A stretch of 5,158 bases of DNA, from NCBI GenBank assembly GCA_902834965.1, contig CADFKY010000076.1, positions 1 through 5,158 on the forward strand. Direction: 5' to 3'. Each line of letters opens with the position of its first letter. The first letter of the stretch is position 1. The DNA comes from Veillonellaceae bacterium (lineage in GTDB: Bacteria > Bacillota_C > Negativicutes > Veillonellales > Veillonellaceae). The notes under the pieces are model-generated. The model made no database searches. It worked only from the letters and a program-made list of their open reading frames with translations, and was not told the DNA's origin. Of the stretch, positions 1-5,158 are shown in pieces. Made by a program: the position numbers and the translations under genes.

Positions 1-1577
1 ATGATAGCTTTCATCATCATGTCATAAGACTTAACAGGAATAAAAGAAAACTCTTCACTTACGCTATCCAAATTCGGCATTTCACCACGGTTAATAGCAT
101 AGGCGCTTTCAACAATAGTATTACCAGAGCTTTGACGATAAATCTGGTTGAGTCGTGTATAAGGAACACAATCACTATGGAGTAAATCTTTTAATACAAA
201 ACCTGCTCCAATAGGTGGTAGTTGATCTACGTCACCAACGATAATGACATGGGCTTCCTTTGGAATGGCCGCCATTAAGGAATAGAACAAGCGTACATTA
301 AGCATAGATGCTTCATCAATGATAATAACATCAATATCTAATGGATCATCTTCATTCTTAGTAAAGTCATAGGAATCACTGCCTTGAACAGGTACTAGCA
401 ATCTATGAATCGTAGTCGCTTCAAATTCTGTAGCCTCTGTAAGTCGTTTAGCAGCACGTCCCGTAGGAGCGCAAAGAATAATACGCCCTAGTCCACCAAG
501 TTGGAAGCCTTTTACTAAAGCCTTAATAATCGTCGTTTTACCAGTACCAGGGCCACCAGTTATAAGGGAAAACTTTTCAAAGAAGGATAGCTGTATAGCC
601 TCTTTTTGAGCATCCCCAAATGTAATATGATTATCAGCTTCAAACTTTTCTATAAAACTAGGAATATCTAGAGAAATTGGATCAGCCTCTAATAAGAAAT
701 CTTTTGTATAATGAACGCTCTCTACTTCAGACACATACATTTCTGGAGGGTAAATATATAGGATATCTTCATAATACGTACTATATAAAGCACCTTGCTC
801 CAAGAGACTTTCAATAAAATTAGCAATATCATCTACATCAGTTTGTAATAAATCGTCTAAACGACCGATAAGTTGATCTACAGGCAAACATGTATGTCCT
901 TGATTATCCAAACTGCGCAGAATCCATTCTAATCCCGCTTCTAAACGACGCGTATCACTACCTGTAATCCCCAAGTGTTCTGCAAGCGTATCAGCGGTGC
1001 CAAAAAGCATATCTGGCGCCACACGTAACAAGGTATACGGATTATCCTCGATAACAGCAACAGACTGAACACCATAATAGGTGTATACGGTACGACTCCA
1101 TTTAGAAGAAATATGATGGCTTTCAAAAAAGTGATTTAAATCGGATAAAATACCTTCACCAAGTAAGGTATTGAATAATTCATCCTTAACACTCTTTCGA
1201 AGTCCAGGAACATCCTTAATTTCTTCGGGACGTTCCTCCCGTAAAACTTCTAAAATACGGATACCAAAATACTCAAGGACCTTTTCTACGGACTTTTCAC
1301 CAAAACCTTTAATACCTAAATTTAATAAATAGGTCTTAGCAGCCCCCATGTTATCAGGTTTAAGTTTTTCTACACTAGTAGCATCAAATTGACGACCGTA
1401 TTTTTCATGCTCTACATAACGGCCTCGAACTTCGATATCTTCCCCTTCTTTAGGAGATTCAAATTTACCAGTACAAGTAATGTATTCCTCATTATAATCC
1501 TTAAGGACAAACACGCAATACGTACGTTGTGTATTCTCATATATAGTTCGGTATACAAATCCTCGTATGGCGTCCAT
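1..1577 (-). CDS. recD2: RecD2/YrrC-type ATP-dependent DNA helicase, C-terminus cut by window edge
   Basis: Reading the minus strand from the ATG at 1577-1575 gives an open frame of 525 codons that runs off the left edge without a stop. It encodes a superfamily 1B 5'-3' DNA helicase of the RecD2 family, which acts in DNA repair and replication-fork maintenance without RecBC. The N-terminal part (about 1-75) resembles the small beta-rich RecD2 N-domain, and helix-hairpin-helix-like segments follow (about 82-140, e.g. GIKGFGEKS at 88-96 and DVPGLRKS at 122-129). The helicase core shows a Q-motif glutamine (FGDAQ, 320-324), Walker A GGPGTGKT (341-348, Lys347), motif Ia APTGRAAKRL (370-379), Walker B DEAS (421-424), motif III GDVDQLPP (448-455) and the motif IV arginine (YRQ, Arg481). 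Family members are usually over 700 residues, so about 200 residues with motifs V and VI lie outside the window. The start overlaps the stop of the upstream fusion gene (TAATG) and has GGAG at 5-base spacing. The long N-terminal region separates it from RecD of RecBCD. Family assignment is firm. Confidence 0.93.
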   Translation of the reverse strand, partial: MDAIRGFVYRTIYENTQRTYCVFVLKDYNEEYITCTGKFESPKEGEDIEVRGRYVEHEKYGRQFDATSVEKLKPDNMGAAKTYLLNLGIKGFGEKSVEKVLEYFGIRILEVLREERPEEIKDVPGLRKSVKDELFNTLLGEGILSDLNHFFESHHISSKWSRTVYTYYGVQSVAVIEDNPYTLLRVAPDMLFGTADTLAEHLGITGSDTRRLEAGLEWILRSLDNQGHTCLPVDQLIGRLDDLLQTDVDDIANFIESLLEQGALYSTYYEDILYIYPPEMYVSEVESVHYTKDFLLEADPISLDIPSFIEKFEADNHITFGDAQKEAIQLSFFEKFSLITGGPGTGKTTIIKALVKGFQLGGLGRIILCAPTGRAAKRLTEATEFEATTIHRLLVPVQGSDSYDFTKNEDDPLDIDVIIIDEASMLNVRLFYSLMAAIPKEAHVIIVGDVDQLPPIGAGFVLKDLLHSDCVPYTRLNQIYRQSSGNTIVESAYAINRGEMPNLDSVSEEFSFIPVKSYDMMMKAI

Positions 1578-2341
1578 TATTTCTCCGTATTAGGCAAAGC
1601 TTCAATAATTTCTTGTACCGCATCGGTAATGCTACCTTCATTACCAATTTTGATATGTGCCACTTCTTCGTATAAAGGGTATCGTTCTTCATATACATTG
1701 AAGATATATTCAATACTTTCTTTTACAAGTGGACGAATTTCAAGATCTAAATCATCTAAGATATGATTTACATCGCGATTAACAAATACAACAAGACCAT
1801 TATTGCGCATTAGCTTAACTGTTTTATCATAAGTAACAGTACCACCACCGGTAGCAATAACAGATGGTTTATTATGAATTAATTCCTTAATCGTATTATA
1901 TTCATATTCACTAAAAGCATCTTTACCGTCATAAATAAAGATTTTTTGAACAGATTTACCAACCTTATCTTGAATCGTTTGATCTAGATCGTAAAAGTCT
2001 CTGCCTAATTCTTTAGCTAGCATTTTGCCAACTGTTGTCTTACCAGCACCTGGCATACCGATGAGGAAAATATGCTTATGCATATGCTCTTTTAAAAACT
2101 CATTGCTCATAGACACAACAGTTTTTATATAATTTTCAATATATGGTGCCAATGTTTTATCTTTGCAATTTTCAGTATGCAATGCAATAATACTTTCATC
2201 GCGTTCTTCATCAATGAGTGGTAAATGATGTTCATCCTTATATTTACCAATCTCTTTAATCAATGTAAGACGTTTTTCAAACTCTGTAACAAGTACGGAG
2301 TCAATACTATCTATTTGTTTGCGAGCTTCTTTAATATCCAT
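1577..2341 (-). CDS. Fused AroQ-type chorismate mutase / shikimate kinase, with atypical active sites
   Basis: This 254-residue protein has two domains. Residues 1-86 form an all-helical AroQ chorismate mutase domain (chorismate to prephenate). Residues 88-254 form a shikimate kinase domain (ATP plus shikimate to shikimate 3-phosphate). Compared from memory with the E. coli mutase, Arg7, Arg24, Lys35, Asp44, Arg47 and Ser79 match Arg11, Arg28, Lys39, Asp48, Arg51 and Ser84. However, Leu83 sits where catalytic Gln88 should be, and Asp48 replaces Glu52. The kinase domain has Walker A GMPGAGKTT (95-103), the DxD pair Asp118/Asp120 (FYDLD), the GGG loop (165-167), the lid arginine in RPLV (203-206) and Arg220 in ERYPLY. 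At the FRxxE motif, though, it reads FSEYE (143-147), so the shikimate-binding arginine is Ser144. A monofunctional kinase is about 165-175 residues, so the extra N-terminus is the mutase. The start has a strong AAGGGGG site, and the gene lies 13 bases after ribF and overlaps recD2 by one base. The domain calls are firm. Full activity of either domain is uncertain, and a regulatory role or altered substrate is possible. Confidence 0.88.
   Translation of the reverse strand: MDIKEARKQIDSIDSVLVTEFEKRLTLIKEIGKYKDEHHLPLIDEERDESIIALHTENCKDKTLAPYIENYIKTVVSMSNEFLKEHMHKHIFLIGMPGAGKTTVGKMLAKELGRDFYDLDQTIQDKVGKSVQKIFIYDGKDAFSEYEYNTIKELIHNKPSVIATGGGTVTYDKTVKLMRNNGLVVFVNRDVNHILDDLDLEIRPLVKESIEYIFNVYEERYPLYEEVAHIKIGNEGSITDAVQEIIEALPNTEK
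1583..1586 (-). promoter_or_regulatory. Ribosome binding site for recD2
   Basis: GGAG reads on the minus strand 5 bases before the recD2 ATG, inside the last codons of the upstream fusion gene. It supports the 1577 start and translational coupling, since that gene's TAA stop and the ATG share one base. Confidence 0.7.
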
Positions 2342-2346
2342 GAGAA

Positions 2347-2353
2347 CCCCCTT
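2347..2353 (-). promoter_or_regulatory. Ribosome binding site for the mutase-kinase fusion
   Basis: AAGGGGG lies 5 bases before the ATG at 2341, in the 13-base gap after ribF. The ribF gene ends in two in-frame stops in tandem (TAATAA), and the site follows directly. It fixes the fusion start at 2341, so the mutase domain is part of the translated protein. Confidence 0.75.
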
Positions 2354-2354
2354 A

Positions 2355-3287
2355 TTATGCTTTAGCTAAAACAGCTAGAGCCTGTTCTTCATCTACCTTC
2401 ATTTGATCAATAAGATCTTGTAAGTTATTAAATTTAACTTCCCCTCTAAGATAGGAAATGAATTGTACAATTACTTCTTTTCCATATATATCTTGGTCAA
2501 AGTTAAATACATGTACTTCGCATCTATGGTACTGATTCTTAAATGTAGGATTATCCCCAATATTACCTACCCCATCATACCAAATACCATCGATACACAC
2601 GCGATTAGCGTATACACCATCTGGAGGTGTAGCCATTTCATTAGGAAGCAACAAATTCAATGTTGGGAATCCTAATGTACGTCCTCGTTGATCACCTTTA
2701 ATAACAGTCCCTTTAAATTGGAATGGTCTTCCAAGCCAATGAGTAGCATCTTCTAAACGCCCTTCGCGAATAGCCTTTCTAATCTCCGTACTTGAAATAG
2801 GTGTACTTAGTCCATCACAAGGCAATAAAGGCTGCACTAAAACTTGTATATTTTTATCCACTAATACTTGTTTCATATAATCTGGATTACCAAGACCTTT
2901 AGCACCAAATGTAAAGTTTTCTCCAATTACAATAGCAGCTACATTCATATCTGTACAAAGAGCGCCTAAAAAATCGTCAGCACTCATTTTTAGTAACTCT
3001 TCAGTCATAGGCAACCGTAAAATATAGTCTACATTCAAATCTTCAAGAACGGAATCCATAATCTCTTCTTGAATGACCCGTTTAGGCACTCGATCTGGAT
3101 GTAGTATAGTTAGTGGATGATGTTCAAAAGTAATGATTATACTAACACCATTAACTGCCATTGCCTCATCAACGGCCTTGCGTATAACTCGTTGATGACC
3201 TCGATGAATACCATCAAAGGTACCTAGGGCATATACTTTTGTATCTTTGATTTGACGCAGTTCATCAAACGAATGTATTTGCTTCAT
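2355..3287 (-). CDS. ribF: Bifunctional riboflavin kinase / FAD synthetase
   Basis: This 310-residue cytosolic enzyme phosphorylates riboflavin to FMN and then adenylylates FMN to FAD, supplying both flavin cofactors. Length matches the bacterial family. The N-terminal nucleotidyltransferase (about 15-185) shows the HxGH-type signature in TFDGIHRGH (23-31), TFEHHP (53-58), GENFTFG (122-128) and the ISSTEIR motif (164-170). The C-terminal riboflavin kinase (about 186-305) shows GTVIKGDQRGRTLGFPTLN (193-211), with the PTLN nucleotide/metal site, then PPDGVYA (221-227), GNIGDNPTF (241-249), the expected catalytic Glu257 in CEVHVFN, and the C-terminal FISYLRGEVKF segment (276-286). All expected motifs are present, so both activities are likely. 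It starts 2 bases after the truB stop, with GAAGGA overlapping the truB end. The truB-ribF pair is a standard bacterial neighbourhood. I see no FMN riboswitch; expression probably follows the operon. Confidence 0.97.
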   Translation of the reverse strand: MKQIHSFDELRQIKDTKVYALGTFDGIHRGHQRVIRKAVDEAMAVNGVSIIITFEHHPLTILHPDRVPKRVIQEEIMDSVLEDLNVDYILRLPMTEELLKMSADDFLGALCTDMNVAAIVIGENFTFGAKGLGNPDYMKQVLVDKNIQVLVQPLLPCDGLSTPISSTEIRKAIREGRLEDATHWLGRPFQFKGTVIKGDQRGRTLGFPTLNLLLPNEMATPPDGVYANRVCIDGIWYDGVGNIGDNPTFKNQYHRCEVHVFNFDQDIYGKEVIVQFISYLRGEVKFNNLQDLIDQMKVDEEQALAVLAKA

Positions 3288-3289
3288 AC

Positions 3290-4231
3290 TTATCCTTCAA
3301 TAAAAATATTTTTTTCCACCTTCAAAGAGTGGTTAGTTCGTTTCATAATCCCTATAAATCCATGAGGACCATAGGCTCTATAATAATGTTCTGGTTCAGT
3401 ATAAGAAAATTCGCTACCAATAGGCAGTTCCTTACCTTGCACCATCATCTTTAATTGTACACTATTTACCGTCACTTTTGAAAGATGAGAAACGGCTGTA
3501 TCCGTTGGTAACAATAGGCTTTCACCATGAAGCATCAACTCTTCAGCCATTTTAGCAGAATCAATATAAAATGGTCCTACTTGGGTACGTGCCAAGGATG
3601 TCATGGTTCCTGGTATCCCTAATGAAACACAGATATCACGCAATAATGAACGAATATAAGTACCTCCAGAACAAGTTACACGAACTGTAAAATAAGGAAA
3701 ACCATACGCTATCAGCTCAATATGTTTAATATGAATTTGACGTAATGGTAATTCTATAGGAATCCCTTTACGAGCATATTCATAAGCACGTATACCATTT
3801 ATCTTTATAGCAGAATATTTTGATGGTCTCTGGTTTTGTGCACCAATAAAGGTATTTAATGTATTAACTAATTCATCAAAAGTAGGTTTAAGCATAGCAT
3901 CGGAAAGTTCTGAACTTTGAATGTATTCATTCAATAGAACGCCGTCTCGCAATACCATATCTTTATCAGGTAATACCGGTTGACCAGAACTATCTTCAGT
4001 ATCGGTAAAAGTACCAAATTTACATTCTGCTACATAGGTTTTATCAAACCCCTCTGTATACTCAATAAGACGCGTAGCCTTACCAAGAAAAACGGGCAAC
4101 ACGCCATAGGCCATAGGATCTAAAGTACCACTATGACCAATGCGCTTTTCTTTTAAAATGCGACGACAAATAGCAACAGCATCATGGCTTGTTATACCAG
4201 GAGGTTTTAAAAATGGTAAAATGCCATCCAT
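3290..4231 (-). CDS. truB: tRNA pseudouridine-55 synthase
   Basis: This 313-residue enzyme converts U55 in the T-loop of elongator tRNAs to pseudouridine and can help tRNA folding. The N-terminus GILPFLKPPGITSHD (3-17) is the usual TruB opening. The catalytic motif GHSGTLDPMAYGVLPV (32-47) carries the nucleophile Asp38. KTY (64-66) supplies the tyrosine that stacks on the target base, and QRPSKYSAIK (134-143) with RAYEYARKG (148-156) forms the next conserved block. CSGGTYIRSLLRDI (187-200) and LARTQVGPF (213-221) complete the core; about 90 residues follow as a C-terminal RNA-binding region. Between GQP (83-85) and the conserved LNTFIG (125-130) there are roughly 20-25 more residues than in the E. 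coli protein. The ATG overlaps the nrnA stop (TAATG) and is preceded by an 8-base Shine-Dalgarno inside nrnA. Position between nrnA and ribF is typical of Firmicutes. Confidence 0.97.
   Translation of the reverse strand: MDGILPFLKPPGITSHDAVAICRRILKEKRIGHSGTLDPMAYGVLPVFLGKATRLIEYTEGFDKTYVAECKFGTFTDTEDSSGQPVLPDKDMVLRDGVLLNEYIQSSELSDAMLKPTFDELVNTLNTFIGAQNQRPSKYSAIKINGIRAYEYARKGIPIELPLRQIHIKHIELIAYGFPYFTVRVTCSGGTYIRSLLRDICVSLGIPGTMTSLARTQVGPFYIDSAKMAEELMLHGESLLLPTDTAVSHLSKVTVNSVQLKMMVQGKELPIGSEFSYTEPEHYYRAYGPHGFIGIMKRTNHSLKVEKNIFIEG
3293..3298 (-). promoter_or_regulatory. Ribosome binding site for ribF
   Basis: GAAGGA is formed by the last two codons of truB (Glu-Gly) immediately before its TAA stop. 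It lies 5 bases ahead of the ribF ATG at 3287, so ribosomes finishing truB are placed to restart on ribF. Confidence 0.75.
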
Positions 4232-5158
4232 TATTTAATCACCTCAATGAGAGCCTGTTTCGCTTCTTGTAATGGTAGATTAATCGTACAACCGGAAGCT
4301 CTAATATGACCGCCACCGCCAAAATTGCTAGCGATAGCATTCACGTCGGTACCTTTAGATCGTAAACTTACCCGTGTTCTGTCATCGGATTCAGCTTTTA
4401 ATAAAATAGCTATATCAACAGTATCTACATTTCTAATAATATCCACAAAGCCATCTGTATCATCGCCGAGAATGATCATAGCTTCGCGATTCAACTCGAT
4501 GGTAGCTACTGTATTATTCTTGTAGAACTCAATAGTTTGCATAACTTGTTTTGTTAATTCCAGACGACTTGCAGACACAGCCTCAATCGTTTCAGAAATA
4601 ACATTAGGTCTAGCACCGGCTGCTACACATTTAGCAGCCATTTCTAACGTATTGGCAGTTGTATTGCTAAATTTAAAGAAACCACAGTCAGTAGCAATAG
4701 CCATATATAAAGCAGTACCCATAGACTCGGTGATAGGCCAATTCCATTTTGTACATAAATCGGTAACGATTTCACCAGTAGCAGCAAAGTCAGGCTTCAA
4801 ATATAGATGATCAGCAAATTCCGTATTAGAAATATGGTGGTCTATATTAAAAATAGGTGCACTCCATAGTGCACCTACTTTGCCAATTCGCTCATACGTG
4901 CTAGCATCCAATACCATTAGCATATCAATATCAACAGGGTTTGTTTTAAAATACGCTACATCATGGATGTGGTCCGTATATCGTAAGAATGAGTACTTCT
5001 CAGGAACTACATCATCCACTACCATATATACAGTTTTACCTTGCCCTACAAGGGCTTCGTAAAAGGCCACCATGGACCCGATAGCATCGCCATCAGGTCT
5101 GACATGGACGGTTAGCATAATAGAATTAGCTTCACACAGAGCCATATGTAATTGATTA
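4231..5158 (-). CDS. nrnA: DHH/DHHA1 phosphoesterase, NrnA-like oligoribonuclease/pAp phosphatase, probably 5'-partial
   Basis: This is a DHH-family phosphoesterase. NrnA members degrade 2-5 nt RNA fragments from the 5' end or 3' end and many dephosphorylate pAp to AMP, in the cytosol and with Mn2+. Counting from the ATG at 5145, the DHH domain has HVRPDGDAIGS (14-24, metal ligands His14, Asp18, Asp20), motif II VLDAS (78-82, Asp80), the name motif IDHHISN (101-107) and ATDCGFFKFSNT (151-162, Asp153). The C-terminal DHHA1 domain carries FGGGGHIRASG (275-285), which binds substrate. Total size of 304 or more residues fits NrnA (about 310-320). The frame stays open upstream of 5145 to the edge (codons for Asn-Gln-Leu-His), the 5145 ATG has no Shine-Dalgarno, and relatives usually have a few more residues before the first motif, so the real start probably lies beyond 5158. 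Location just before truB fits the rbfA-nrnA-truB-ribF order. The exact substrate (nanoRNA, pAp or cyclic dinucleotide breakdown products) cannot be read from sequence. Confidence 0.9.
   Translation of the reverse strand, partial: NQLHMALCEANSIMLTVHVRPDGDAIGSMVAFYEALVGQGKTVYMVVDDVVPEKYSFLRYTDHIHDVAYFKTNPVDIDMLMVLDASTYERIGKVGALWSAPIFNIDHHISNTEFADHLYLKPDFAATGEIVTDLCTKWNWPITESMGTALYMAIATDCGFFKFSNTTANTLEMAAKCVAAGARPNVISETIEAVSASRLELTKQVMQTIEFYKNNTVATIELNREAMIILGDDTDGFVDIIRNVDTVDIAILLKAESDDRTRVSLRSKGTDVNAIASNFGGGGHIRASGCTINLPLQEAKQALIEVIK
4238..4245 (-). promoter_or_regulatory. Strong ribosome binding site for truB inside nrnA
   Basis: GAGGTGAT is an 8-base match to the complement of the usual 16S rRNA 3' end. 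It is encoded by the last codons of the upstream phosphoesterase (Glu-Val-Ile) and lies 6 bases before the truB ATG. It decides the truB start at 4231, which shares one base with the upstream TAA stop. Confidence 0.8.

Noticed and set aside
1..30. Possible truncation or pseudogene of the helicase, as it has no stop
   Set aside because: The frame is open to the first base and all motifs up to motif IV are intact, so the missing C-terminus is explained by the window edge.
941..1126. 61-codon open frame on the minus strand
   Set aside because: It sits wholly inside recD2 in another frame, and the recD2 frame is continuous through the region.
1389..1766. 125-codon open frame on the plus strand
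   Set aside because: It lies opposite recD2 and the fusion gene, both of which have clear family motifs. It shows no recognisable domain and looks like a chance antisense frame.
2463..2675. 70-codon open frame on the plus strand
   Set aside because: It is opposite the riboflavin kinase domain of ribF, which is intact and conserved.
2888..2929. Apparent deviation in the RibF nucleotide-binding block (GENFTFG rather than a GxDFxFG form)
   Set aside because: GENFTFG is, as I recall, a normal variant in actinobacterial and Firmicutes RibF, so it does not suggest loss of FAD synthetase activity.
3809..3835. Proline-to-serine difference in the TruB QRPSKYSAIK motif
   Set aside because: The E. 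coli enzyme also has PS at this position, so it is ordinary variation.
4325..4525. 66-codon open frame on the plus strand
   Set aside because: It is opposite the DHHA1 domain of the phosphoesterase and has no independent support.
4880..5062. 60-codon open frame on the plus strand
   Set aside because: It is opposite the DHH domain of the phosphoesterase and has no independent support.

Overview
The window looks like a low-GC bacterial chromosome segment, most likely from a Negativicute close to Veillonella. This is inferred from AT-rich codon use, the gene order and the style of the proteins; there is no rRNA or other marker to settle it. All five genes lie on the minus strand, so transcription runs from the right edge to the left edge, and almost every base is coding. 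I see no rRNA, tRNA, CRISPR array, mobile element, large repeat or convincing terminator, and no intergenic stretch longer than 13 bases.

Layout in the direction of transcription (right to left): (1) a DHH/DHHA1 phosphoesterase of the NrnA type, whose true start probably lies just outside the right edge; (2) truB, tRNA pseudouridine-55 synthase; (3) ribF, bifunctional riboflavin kinase/FAD synthetase; (4) an unusual fusion of an AroQ-type chorismate mutase domain to a shikimate kinase domain; (5) recD2, a RecD2/YrrC-type superfamily 1 DNA helicase, cut by the left edge after 525 residues.

The first three genes are the familiar Firmicutes tail of the nusA-infB-rbfA translation operon (nrnA-truB-ribF), which combines RNA turnover, tRNA modification and flavin cofactor synthesis. 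The last two are less usual attachments. The five genes look like one translationally coupled unit. Two junctions are TAATG stop/start overlaps (nrnA/truB and fusion/recD2), truB and ribF are 2 bases apart, and ribF and the fusion are 13 bases apart. Each downstream start has a recognisable Shine-Dalgarno sequence, three of them lying in or overlapping the preceding gene.

The point most worth a second look is the mutase-kinase fusion. Aligned from memory with the E. coli mutase and the M. tuberculosis kinase, it keeps nearly all active-site residues, but one key substrate-contacting residue in each domain is replaced: the catalytic Gln of the mutase by Leu83 and the shikimate-binding Arg of the kinase by Ser144. 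I found no evidence of a wholly new system; the rest is ordinary housekeeping sequence.
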